DNA from: Syntrophomonadaceae bacterium
GTDB taxonomy: Bacteria > Bacillota > Syntrophomonadia > Syntrophomonadales > Syntrophomonadaceae
Assembly: GCA_030526885.1 (NCBI GenBank)
Contig: JAUNBV010000013.1
Coordinates: 1-21,428 of the forward strand
Direction: 5' to 3'
Length of the DNA stretch: 21,428 bases
Made by a program: the position numbers and the translations under genes. Below, in pieces: positions 7,661 to 15,004 of this stretch. The notes beneath the pieces are model-generated. The model had not been told where the DNA came from and made no database searches. It was given only the letters and a program-made list of their open reading frames with translations. Each line of letters begins with the position of its first letter. Positions within the stretch are counted from its first letter, which is position 1.

Positions 7661-8521
7661 ATGAAGTCAAAACCTCAAAAGCTGTCGGCCCTGGCGCTGC
7701 TGCTGACGGCGCTGCTCTTGCTGTCGGGCTGTGGCGGCGGCAAGGAATATGAGGCTGCTCCGCAGGCGCTTATCTACATAGAGGGAACCGGCATCAGTGA
7801 GCAGTATCCGATACTGTACCGGGGAAACTTGAATCATACCAAGCTGGCGGATGGATTGAGCAGTGTTTTGGGGGTTCCGGTGGAGGTGCGCCGCATCGGC
7901 GTAAACTATCAGGACGAGGCGAATGGGGTGAGTATCGATTTGGATATGAAATCGGCGCCCATCGTGTTTTTTGAGGATGTAAAGGCCGCCCTCACCTGTC
8001 CGGCGGCGGATGCGGCCGAATATGAGCGGCTGGTAATGAACAGCATTTATCTCACCTTTCAAATGAATCTACCGGAGTGTTGGGACAAGACCTTTTATTT
8101 CACGGTGGATGGCGGCAAACCGTACGCCATGCTGTATACGGGGCGGATTTCGGATACCGATCCGTTTATGCCGCTCGAATCCGCGGTTTTGATGCTGGAT
8201 GAGGAGCGAAAAGCGCGGGGCGCTCATGATGCTGTCGCCGCTATTGCCGGGAGCAAAGGCCCGCTGACCGAAGCCCAGGCTCTGGAACTGGTGCGGTGGT
8301 ATGCGGCTGAGACGATGGATGCGGTATATGCTAATGCCGCCATCATTTATCGCTCCGAGGGGGAAATCGAAGTGGAAGGCAAAGCGGGTTACAGCTTCTA
8401 TGTAGGCGAGGACCGCGATTCCCATACGGTGCTGATCGACCGCTATGCGGTGGATATGTCCGACGGCACCTTGTATAAGTATGATGGGCTGGGGGATAAG
8501 TACCGCGAAGTGGCGTTGTAA
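7661..8521 (+). CDS. Lipoprotein with a GerM-like region
   Basis: 286 residues from ATG 7661. The first 24 residues are a lipoprotein signal peptide: two lysines, a Leu/Ala core and the lipobox LLSGC, so Cys24 would carry the lipid and the protein sits on the outer face of the membrane. The middle part (about 85-155) resembles the second half of a GerMN/sporulation domain. It has SIDLDMKSAPIVFF, then LVMNSIYLTFQMNLPEC, then KTFYFTVDGGKPYAM. The last 75 residues form another small alpha/beta unit with SFYVGEDRDSHTVLIDRYAVD and GTLYKYDG. The gene begins 20 bases after the SLH gene, so both envelope proteins are made together. The function is unknown; it may be a membrane-side partner of the SLH protein or the sensor. 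Confidence 0.8.
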   Translation: MKSKPQKLSALALLLTALLLLSGCGGGKEYEAAPQALIYIEGTGISEQYPILYRGNLNHTKLADGLSSVLGVPVEVRRIGVNYQDEANGVSIDLDMKSAPIVFFEDVKAALTCPAADAAEYERLVMNSIYLTFQMNLPECWDKTFYFTVDGGKPYAMLYTGRISDTDPFMPLESAVLMLDEERKARGAHDAVAAIAGSKGPLTEAQALELVRWYAAETMDAVYANAAIIYRSEGEIEVEGKAGYSFYVGEDRDSHTVLIDRYAVDMSDGTLYKYDGLGDKYREVAL

Positions 8522-8624
8522 CCCGGAGCGGTGAGCTAAGGGCGCGGGAGCGGGACGTTTTTTGCAAGCCTTGGGCGTGGTCAGGAGTTATTTCCCATAT
8601 AAAAGCGGAAAGAAGAAGTATGGC

Positions 8625-10910
8625 ATGGGCATGAAGATGAAAAAACCGATAAGCGCGGGTAAGGACGATGTGACGGCTTACCGTTCCAAGCAGGAGTATC
8701 TGCATGAGGTCTTGCTGCTGGTCAAGCAGCGCTTGGCTCTGTATTGGGAACATGCGGTGCGCAATGATGAGAATGGGCAGCTTCTGCAGTTGCGCAACCA
8801 GTTTGTATATATGACGGATTTGAGCTATTTGACGCGGGAGGACGATAGCTGGCCCCATCCCGGCCTGTTTGAACGGGGCATAACAGAGACTGAGAAGTTC
8901 GAGCAAACCATTCGCCAACGCTGCGAAGCTACGGTGGACGCGGGCGGCGTGGTGGCGCTGGAGTATTTATTTCGCCGCTTCGGTTTAAACGAGTTTGAGC
9001 GCCATTGCGTTTATCTTTCGCTGGCCGCGGAATTGGACCAGGGGCTTGAAAGGGTGTATTGTCTGTTGCAGGATATCGGCGAATCCCGAGTCCCTACGCT
9101 GGACTTGTGCTTGCGCACCTTTTGCCTGCAGCCGGAGCGGCAGCGGGAAATTTTGAGCGAATGGACCCGGCGCCGCGCGGTGTGGCAGAACTTTTTCGTG
9201 GAGCCCAAGGGCGGCGTGGGCTGGAGAGGGCAGGGTTCCCTGCCCGTGAAGCTGGAAGCGCGGATCCTTGATTATGTCATGGATTTCGGCATACCCGACC
9301 GGGAGCTGGAAATGGAAACGGAGTTGGTTTTGCCGGTAGCCGGTAAACTGCCGCCGTTGATAACCAATAAAGAGCTGCTTCACCGCATGTCCGCTTTTGC
9401 GGAATCGCATACCGAGGGCGTGGTGTTTTACCTGCACGGAGCGCCGGGTTCGGGGCGCCGGTTGCTGGTGCGTCATTTCTGCTTTGCCCGTCAATTGCCG
9501 GTGTTGATAGTGGATTTGAAACTGTTATTGAAGAAGCGCTGGGCCTGGGAAAAAATAATCGACCGCGTATGCCGCGAAAGCGTTATATGGGGCGCGTTAC
9601 CGGCGTTTACCGGTTTTGAGGCTTTGCTGGAAGACGATACCGCATCGGGCGGCGCGGATGGGGACGAGAGCGGTGTGGAAGATGCCACGATAGACCGGGC
9701 CCGGATAAAAATGCTGCTCGACAAGGCGTTGGCGGGATCTCCGATTGCGTTTCTTATTTCCGAGCGGCAGTGGCCGGAAGCCGGGGAACAGGAGGAATAT
9801 TCGCTGGTAGAGGTGTCCGTGCCTACCCCCGATGTCGGGGAGCGGATTGAGTTGTGGCAAAGCTATCTGGAAAATCTGCCGCTGACCGATGATATCCGCC
9901 TGGAGGCGTTGGCGGTGAAGTTTGCCCTCACTCCCGGGCGCATAAGCCATGCGGTGAACGATATGCGCAACCTGATGCGGTGGCGGGGGGCAAAACTCAT
10001 CGACGATGAATTGCTGCATGAGGCTTGCCGCCGTCAATTATCGCATAATCTGGGCAAAAAAGCGGTGCGGGTAAACGCGGGTTTTACCTGGGAGGATTTG
10101 ATCCTGCCGCCGCTGACCAAGCGTTTGTTGCGCAATGCCTGCGATCAGGTGCAATACCGCCATCGGGTTTACGATCAATGGGGCTTCGGAGAAAAAGTTC
10201 CTTATGGGCGGGGTTTGTCGATGCTGTTTGCCGGCCCCCCCGGAACCGGTAAGACCATGGCCGCACAGGTCATTGCCCGGGAGCTGCATTTGGAGATCTA
10301 CCGGGTGGATCTGTCCGGCGTGATGTCAAAGTATATCGGTGAAACGGAGAAAAATCTGGGCGCGGTATTTGACGAGGTAAAAAAGAGCCAGAGCATTTTG
10401 TTCTTTGACGAGGCGGACGCGCTTTTTGCCAAGCGCTCCGAAACCAAAGACGCTCATGACCGTTATGCTAATGTGGAGACCTCGTATCTCCTGCAAAAGA
10501 TGGAGGAGTACGAAGGAATAGTCGTTTTAGCCAGCAACTTTATACAAAACTTTGACGAGGCGTTCAAACGCCGCATCAAATTCATCATAGATTTTCCTTT
10601 TCCCGATGCCGAACACCGGCTCAAGATATGGCACGCCGTTTTCCCGCCGGGAATGCCGCGTGACGATGACCTGGACCTTGAGTTTTTAGCCCGCAGTTTT
10701 GAACTGTCCGGCAGCAGTATTAAAAACATTGCGGTGTCGGCAGCTTTTCTGGCTGCGGCCGAGGATAAGCCGGTGGGTATGATGCAGATATTATTGGCGG
10801 TGCAGGCGGAGACCTTAAAGGCCGGTAAGAGCATGAGGAAAGACGAGTTCGGCGAATACTTTCATCTGGTACAGGGATATTTGAAAGGGGAGTTGGGGCG
10901 CAATGATTGA
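8625..10910 (+). CDS. Two-domain AAA+ ATPase of the eCIS (Pvc15/Afp15) type
   Basis: 761 residues if started at ATG 8625, where a purine-rich GGAAAGAAGAAG lies just upstream. ATGs at 8631 and 8637 and a TTG at 8562 are alternatives. Residues 1-240 are helical and unique to this family. A first AAA domain (about 245-460) has the P-loop GAPGSGRR at 272-279, where the essential Lys and Ser/Thr are both Arg, so it should not hydrolyse ATP. The second AAA domain is intact: Walker A GPPGTGKT (537-544), Walker B ILFFDEAD (591-598), sensor Asn638, and the Arg pair at 649-650. A C-terminal helical lid follows (SGSSIKNIAVSAA). ATPases of this form are a near-constant part of extracellular contractile injection clusters and are thought to help assembly or cargo loading. 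It acts in the cytoplasm. Confidence 0.9.
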   Translation: MGMKMKKPISAGKDDVTAYRSKQEYLHEVLLLVKQRLALYWEHAVRNDENGQLLQLRNQFVYMTDLSYLTREDDSWPHPGLFERGITETEKFEQTIRQRCEATVDAGGVVALEYLFRRFGLNEFERHCVYLSLAAELDQGLERVYCLLQDIGESRVPTLDLCLRTFCLQPERQREILSEWTRRRAVWQNFFVEPKGGVGWRGQGSLPVKLEARILDYVMDFGIPDRELEMETELVLPVAGKLPPLITNKELLHRMSAFAESHTEGVVFYLHGAPGSGRRLLVRHFCFARQLPVLIVDLKLLLKKRWAWEKIIDRVCRESVIWGALPAFTGFEALLEDDTASGGADGDESGVEDATIDRARIKMLLDKALAGSPIAFLISERQWPEAGEQEEYSLVEVSVPTPDVGERIELWQSYLENLPLTDDIRLEALAVKFALTPGRISHAVNDMRNLMRWRGAKLIDDELLHEACRRQLSHNLGKKAVRVNAGFTWEDLILPPLTKRLLRNACDQVQYRHRVYDQWGFGEKVPYGRGLSMLFAGPPGTGKTMAAQVIARELHLEIYRVDLSGVMSKYIGETEKNLGAVFDEVKKSQSILFFDEADALFAKRSETKDAHDRYANVETSYLLQKMEEYEGIVVLASNFIQNFDEAFKRRIKFIIDFPFPDAEHRLKIWHAVFPPGMPRDDDLDLEFLARSFELSGSSIKNIAVSAAFLAAAEDKPVGMMQILLAVQAETLKAGKSMRKDEFGEYFHLVQGYLKGELGRND

Positions 10911-10955
10911 TGGGGGATGGCCCAAAACCGTGGTCAGTCTGAATAAAAGGGAGCG

Positions 10956-10961
10956 AGGTGG
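10956..10961 (+). promoter_or_regulatory. Ribosome binding site that sets the start of the 533-residue protein
   Basis: AGGTGG lies 5 bases before the ATG at 10967. The in-frame GTG at 10958 falls inside this site and is not a credible start. Confidence 0.65.
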
Positions 10962-10966
10962 ATATT

Positions 10967-12568
10967 ATGCCCGATAAAGCTGAAAAAACCAAAAGGCATC
11001 ATCACAGTCATCACCGCAAAAAAACGGGACCCGCGCTGTTGCGAGAGTCCATGACCGATTCCCGCGGAACGGATGAGGACAGTTCCGGCAGAGGCTTAGG
11101 CTTGGCGCTTCTGGACGAGGATATCGTCAATGTAACGGGCGGCCCTGAGGAAAAGCCTAAGACTTCCCGCACAAGCAGCGATGACATTATCGTCGTTGAC
11201 ATGGGCGGAGGACCGGCGGCTAATCCCCTGACCCTGGATGAAAAGACGCGATTGCAGAAATACAAGAAAGGCCGTTTGCATCAATTGGTCAAAAAGGCGG
11301 GGACGCTACGGGAAAGTACGCCCGCCAAACAGCTTGGCCCGCTGGGCAGCGCAGTGGTGGCGATAGCCAAGGAAGGCGCGGATAAAACCAAAACCGCCTA
11401 TGGTTACGGCAGCAGTTTAACCGGCAGCGGTTTGGATACGCTCACCACCATAAATGATGCCAGGAAGCTGGCCACGCACTCTAAAAAGGGTCTCGTGGAA
11501 GTGCCGGTCCTGGGCTCTATTTTGAGCTGTGCGGATGCGCTGGTGACCACGGGCGGGTATATCAAAAAAATCTTTGAATTGGCTAAAAGCAATCCCGGAG
11601 ATATAACGGCGGATGATAAACTGGCGCTATTAAAAACTTATATCGATTCTTGTCTGAGTGTGCTGGAGTCCGTCCAGAGCATCATTGACGACATCGGCAT
11701 GGTAGTAGGTTCATTACCTCTGGTGGGCGCTATTATGGGTTCGGTATCTTCCGGAATCAGTCTTTGTTTCAATCTGCGGGATGCGGTAAAGGCCGGGAAA
11801 TCCAGAACTAAAATGAAAGCCCAAAAGAGTAAGGCCAAGGCCGCCATCAGGAGCAAAGACACCGCCCATGCGTTTACCGCTGAAAAAATGAGCAGGGGCA
11901 AGGGTACCGGTAAGATGGGCATCAGGACTTCCTTTGAGGATGTGGCCGACGCCCAAACCGGCAAGAAAAGGAGCAAACGCTTGGATGAAGTGACCGCCAA
12001 GATGCAGAAGAATGATGACGCGGGGGAATCGGGCGTGCGCCAAGATGTGGAAGACTATGATATGCTGTCGGAGTTGCAGGGGGCCAATACCAAACGCTTA
12101 CGCGAGGCTATTTTGCAGATGATTTTTAATGATCTGGTAGGCTTTGCAGGTTCCCTGGCCACCCTAGACCCTACCGGTGTCGGAAGCGTGGTGGGCGGAG
12201 GCATGAAAGCCGCTTCCGGCGCCGGGTTTGCCATCAGGGACCTGGCCCGCGGGGCGCGCCAGAAAGCGCGCGATAAAGGCGTATTAGGCGGGAATCTGAA
12301 CAAATCCACTGCCAACAAGGAAGCCAGGCGCAGTCATCTGGCCGCCAACCTGTTAAATCGTATCGTTGCGTTGGGAGCCCTCAATCTGGATGGCATGTTG
12401 CCACAGGATGACGATAAGGCGGAACAGGTGCGCAATGCCATGGCCCGCTACAAGGAGATTAATCAGCGGGTCGTTGCGCTGGGAATGGGATATGGTCCGC
12501 TGTTGCGGGCCAATACCAAGGATGAGATGAGAGATACCATACGTTCCGGTTTTTACCGGGAGGCGTGA
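10967..12568 (+). CDS. Unrecognised basic protein with glycine-zipper hydrophobic segments, candidate cargo
   Basis: 533 residues, family not recognised. Residues 1-80 are low complexity and charged, with a His cluster at 11-16 (RHHHSHHRKK) and many Ser, Asp and Gly, likely disordered. Three hydrophobic or glycine-rich segments follow: about 176-199, 238-268 (with small residues spaced as in a glycine zipper, GSLPLVGAIMGSVSSG) and 383-424 (GVGSVVGGGMKAASGAG). Between them lies a Lys-rich stretch (276-340). No signal peptide is present. The gene starts 56 bases after the ATPase gene and is the last of the eCIS-associated run. A disordered N-terminus and membrane-active-looking segments fit an injected, pore-forming or membrane-binding cargo. 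This is inference; a structural or scaffold role is equally open. A CCGGT-TTTT-ACCGG hairpin (12546-12559) lies at its 3' end. Confidence 0.75.
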   Translation: MPDKAEKTKRHHHSHHRKKTGPALLRESMTDSRGTDEDSSGRGLGLALLDEDIVNVTGGPEEKPKTSRTSSDDIIVVDMGGGPAANPLTLDEKTRLQKYKKGRLHQLVKKAGTLRESTPAKQLGPLGSAVVAIAKEGADKTKTAYGYGSSLTGSGLDTLTTINDARKLATHSKKGLVEVPVLGSILSCADALVTTGGYIKKIFELAKSNPGDITADDKLALLKTYIDSCLSVLESVQSIIDDIGMVVGSLPLVGAIMGSVSSGISLCFNLRDAVKAGKSRTKMKAQKSKAKAAIRSKDTAHAFTAEKMSRGKGTGKMGIRTSFEDVADAQTGKKRSKRLDEVTAKMQKNDDAGESGVRQDVEDYDMLSELQGANTKRLREAILQMIFNDLVGFAGSLATLDPTGVGSVVGGGMKAASGAGFAIRDLARGARQKARDKGVLGGNLNKSTANKEARRSHLAANLLNRIVALGALNLDGMLPQDDDKAEQVRNAMARYKEINQRVVALGMGYGPLLRANTKDEMRDTIRSGFYREA

Positions 12569-12584
12569 TAACAGGATGACGGCG

Positions 12585-12620
12585 CGGCGCAATCACCGCT
12601 TTTAGCTAAGGGTGATGCCG
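12585..12620 (+). promoter_or_regulatory. Imperfect inverted repeat upstream of a promoter
   Basis: CGGC plus ATCACC (12585-12597) pair with GGTGAT plus GCCG (12611-12620) around a 13-base loop, with a 3-base bulge. There is no T-run after it. It ends 20 bases before the extended -10 element, so it could be an operator or a transcript-end structure of the upstream gene. Confidence 0.4.
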
Positions 12621-12639
12621 TATATCAGGATTGATGATA

Positions 12640-12648
12640 TGCTATAAT
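12640..12648 (+). promoter_or_regulatory. Extended -10 promoter
   Basis: TGCTATAAT is a perfect TGnTATAAT extended -10 element. No good -35 is seen at the right distance, as is common for this promoter type. Transcription would begin near 12655, which supports the downstream start at 12708 for the next gene. Confidence 0.65.
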
Positions 12649-12693
12649 AATGAATTATGGCGTTAAGCACCGGCTGGGCCAAGGCCGGATATG

Positions 12694-12700
12694 AAAGGAG
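12694..12700 (+). promoter_or_regulatory. Ribosome binding site that sets the start at 12708
   Basis: AAAGGAG lies 7 bases before the ATG at 12708. The in-frame ATG at 12657 sits at the expected transcript start and has no site. Confidence 0.75.
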
Positions 12701-12707
12701 ATTATTG

Positions 12708-13277
12708 ATGGGTTTCAGCGATGAGTTACTAAAAGACAGTTCCCTGAGCGAGGAAATGATGCTGGAGCAGTTTGAGCGCATGATCGCTTATTATCAGGAG
12801 ATGGACATGGAGGCGGCAATGGCTCCGTCTTCGGAGAATCTACTGTTGCCAACCCTGCTGGTCGAATTGCCGGACGATGATGAGGGGCGTCCCCGCTTTA
12901 TGAATCATTCCTTCCTGCCCCTGGACACCGAGGACGCGGAGTTCTCACAGTTTTTACAGTTCTATGTGGAACTCCCCGATCCTATTGACGGCATCGATGA
13001 ATTGACGCTGCTCAGGACGCTCAACCGAATCAATCAGATCATGCCGGCGGGGCATTGCGCCATGGTTGAAGCCCGGCCTGAGTTTGGATTGCCGCAGATG
13101 GTGTACGTGCGGCACATCCTGGGATATCCCCTGGGGGATTATGTGGATCAGGGCGTGTTTTGTGAAACCTTGTTTTTAGTGGAGATGAGCTGTACCCTGA
13201 CATCTACCGTCATTAGCGGCGTGGCGTCGGGACTTACTATCGAGGAGGCAATGGCCAAACTGTCGGAACCGGATTAA
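12708..13277 (+). CDS. Small acidic protein, possibly YbjN / secretion-chaperone-like fold
   Basis: 189 residues from ATG 12708, acidic, without signal peptide or membrane helix. It starts with two helices (FSDELLKDSSLSEEMMLEQF, then a Met-rich helix). A beta-rich core follows (LLLPTLLVELPDD, FLQFYVELPDP) with the helix DELTLLRTLNRINQIMP and then the strand GHCAMVEARP. The order of a short strand pair, a long helix with Leu and Asn, and more strands recalls the YbjN and type III secretion chaperone fold, but no definite family motif was recognised. It has its own promoter and is followed by a strong terminator, so it is a single-gene unit. Next to the eCIS-like cluster it could be a chaperone or a regulator; this is conjecture. 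Confidence 0.7.
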   Translation: MGFSDELLKDSSLSEEMMLEQFERMIAYYQEMDMEAAMAPSSENLLLPTLLVELPDDDEGRPRFMNHSFLPLDTEDAEFSQFLQFYVELPDPIDGIDELTLLRTLNRINQIMPAGHCAMVEARPEFGLPQMVYVRHILGYPLGDYVDQGVFCETLFLVEMSCTLTSTVISGVASGLTIEEAMAKLSEPD

Positions 13278-13346
13278 ACCCTCCTCGCCGCAGCTTTTTT
13301 AAGGCTTATACCCTGTATGCAGCAGTAAACCGCTGTGACGAAAATA

Positions 13347-13402
13347 CCGGCCCTTAATGGGCCTATGGGATGCACTCATGGGCCTATGAAGGGCTGGTTT
13401 TT
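13347..13402 (+). terminator. Long rho-independent terminator
   Basis: CCGGCCCTT at 13347-13355 pairs with AAGGGCTGG at 13389-13397 and is followed by five T. The interior also pairs (GGGCCTATGGG against CTCATGGGCCT) around a small ATGCA loop, giving an unusually long stem. It ends the transcript of the 189-residue protein. The rest of the 13278-13493 gap holds no gene. It has a small GCGTT-AAAAA-AACGC hairpin at 13412-13426 and no convincing promoter. Confidence 0.8.
13357..13388 (+). repeat. Direct repeat of ATGGGCCTATG
   Basis: An 11-base sequence occurs at 13357-13367 and 13378-13388. The two copies also form the inner stem of the terminator because each contains the palindromic GGGCC/GGCC core. 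Confidence 0.85.
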
Positions 13403-13493
13403 ATATATGGGGCGTTAAAAAAACGCGCATATTTGCAGGACAGCCTTAGTATTATTTAGTGAAGGATCAAAAGCGGACGAGGAGGATTGTGCG

Positions 13494-14123
13494 ATGAGGA
13501 TGAGGAAAGGGGCCATTATTTTTCTGGGTTTGGCCATGCTGATCGTGTGCCTTTTGTCGGGGGGATGCAGCAATACCGCGGCCGATGAGGAGCTGGCCGA
13601 CTGGCGGCAGTTGTTTCAGGAAGCGCCGCCGGCGGATGAAGAACCATTGCCCATCACCGATGATGAACTGTTGGCGCAACTGGGCGTGCTGCCTGAATCC
13701 CCGGCGCCGGGGGATGCGGTTGGGACCGGGGGCGAGGTGATGGTGGTTAAACTGTATTATCCCGATGAGATGGGCTATATGAGCCAGGAGGAAAGGACCG
13801 TAGCCGCGGAAGAGGGGGTAGCGCGCCGCACCATGGAATTGTTGCTGGACGGCCCCGAGGATGCCGCCCTGCAAAACATTTTTCCGGCCGGAACTACTTT
13901 AAAGGATATCAACATCAAAGAGGACGGGGAGTGTATCGTCGATTTGAGCGCCGAGGTGACGGGGGTAAAAAATCGCGAGCAGGAGGATTTGATGGTCGAG
14001 TCCATCATCAATACCTTAGGGGAATATCCCACCATCAAGCGGGTGAGTTTTCGGGTAGAGGGGTGGGATACCAATACGCTGGGCGGATATACGGACCTGA
14101 CCGGCGGAGTACCCATAAAATAG
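13494..14123 (+). CDS. gerM: GerM-type lipoprotein (GerMN domain)
   Basis: 209 residues. A signal peptide of about 24 residues ends in LLSGGC, so Cys25 is the likely lipidated residue. After an acidic linker (about 28-75), one GerMN domain runs from about 80 to 200. It shows MVVKLYYPDE, then the long helix ARRTMELLLDGPED, then IFPAGTTLKDINIKEDGECIVDLSAE, then ESIINTLGEYPTIKRVSFRVEG and the end pattern NTLGGYTDLTGGVPI. In spore formers GerM helps the engulfing membranes and wall during sporulation; GerMN domains also occur in non-sporulating bacteria. B. subtilis GerM has two such domains and this protein has one. Its place directly before rph, rdgB and a metallophosphoesterase gene matches the B. 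subtilis order gerM-rph-ysnA-ysnB. GAGGAGG lies 8 bases before the ATG. Confidence 0.85.
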   Translation: MRMRKGAIIFLGLAMLIVCLLSGGCSNTAADEELADWRQLFQEAPPADEEPLPITDDELLAQLGVLPESPAPGDAVGTGGEVMVVKLYYPDEMGYMSQEERTVAAEEGVARRTMELLLDGPEDAALQNIFPAGTTLKDINIKEDGECIVDLSAEVTGVKNREQEDLMVESIINTLGEYPTIKRVSFRVEGWDTNTLGGYTDLTGGVPIK

Positions 14124-14140
14124 TTGGCGGTGGGGCGGAA

Positions 14141-14177
14141 AACGGCTTGGGGCTTTTAAGCCTGAAGCCGTTTTTTT
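14141..14177 (+). terminator. Rho-independent terminator after gerM
   Basis: AACGGCTT (14141-14148) pairs with AAGCCGTT (14165-14172), with an inner GGCTT/AAGCC pair, and seven T follow at 14171-14177. It separates gerM from rph. Confidence 0.85.
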
Positions 14178-14251
14178 ATGTGCTCATAGGTGGCGGGACG
14201 AGGTGAAAAATGGTAAAGTGTTTAATGAAATGATTGTAGGGAGCGAGATAG

Positions 14252-15004
14252 ATGAACAGACCACATGATCGTAAAGCGGACGAGCTACGGGCGGTGACCA
14301 TACAGCCCGGATTTACCGTAAATCCGCAGGGTTCGGTGCTGATGACCTGCGGCCGCACGATGGTATTGTGCACCGCGATGGTGGAGGATAAGACTCCGTC
14401 TTTTTTGAAGGGCACGGGCGAGGGTTGGGTGACGGCGGAGTATTCACTCTTGCCCGCTTCCACCGATACCCGCAGCCCTCGTGAGGCCAGCCGGGGCAAA
14501 ATTACCGGGCGCACCTCGGAAATCCAGCGGTTGATCGGGCGCTCGTTGCGCGCGGTGGTGGATATGACGGCGCTGGGTGAGCGCACCATATGGCTGGACT
14601 GTGACGTACTGCAGGCGGATGGAGGCACCCGTACCGCGGCTATCACCGGCGCCTTCGTGGCGCTGTGCCTGGCGGCATGGGAGCTGAAACAGCAGGGGGT
14701 CATCAGGGACTTTCCGGTGCGGGATTATCTGGCCGCCGTGAGTGTGGGCATCCTGCAGGCGACGCCCTTGCTGGATTTGGAATATGTGGAGGATTCCGTG
14801 GCCGATGTGGACATGAATATCGTGATGACCGGAGCGGGAAAATATGTGGAGATACAGGGTACGGCGGAGGCGGCTCCTTTTGACCGCGCCGAACTGGACG
14901 CGCTGCTGGCGCTGGGCGAAGCGGGCATCCGCCGCCTGATGGAACTGCAGCGCGCCGCCCTGGGAGAGGAAATCCACCATGCGATTATTGATTGCCAGTC
15001 ATAA
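14252..15004 (+). CDS. rph: Ribonuclease PH
   Basis: 250 residues, the normal length for the family. RNase PH is a phosphate-dependent 3' to 5' exonuclease that trims the 3' ends of tRNA precursors, releasing nucleoside diphosphates; it works as a hexamer in the cytoplasm. The protein opens with RPHDRKADELRAV. It carries the conserved segments GEGWVTAEYSLLPASTDTR (57-74), GRTSEIQRLIGRSLR (86-100) and QADGGTRTAAITGAF (121-135), which includes the phosphate-binding Thr-Arg pair at 126-127. Its last 26 bases overlap the rdgB start, which implies translational coupling. Its promoter was not identified; the upstream terminator suggests a separate one or read-through. Assignment is firm. Confidence 0.97.
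   Translation: MNRPHDRKADELRAVTIQPGFTVNPQGSVLMTCGRTMVLCTAMVEDKTPSFLKGTGEGWVTAEYSLLPASTDTRSPREASRGKITGRTSEIQRLIGRSLRAVVDMTALGERTIWLDCDVLQADGGTRTAAITGAFVALCLAAWELKQQGVIRDFPVRDYLAAVSVGILQATPLLDLEYVEDSVADVDMNIVMTGAGKYVEIQGTAEAAPFDRAELDALLALGEAGIRRLMELQRAALGEEIHHAIIDCQS

Noticed and set aside
8522..8567. CCCG..CGGG followed by six T, like a terminator before the ATPase gene
   Set aside because: Only a four-pair stem with a long loop and a gap before the T-run; too weak to call.
8562..8624. TTG start giving a longer AAA+ ATPase
   Set aside because: No ribosome site before it; a purine-rich site precedes the ATGs at 8625-8639.
12657..12707. Upstream ATG start for the 189-residue protein
   Set aside because: It coincides with the expected transcript start and has no ribosome site, whereas AAAGGAG precedes the ATG at 12708.
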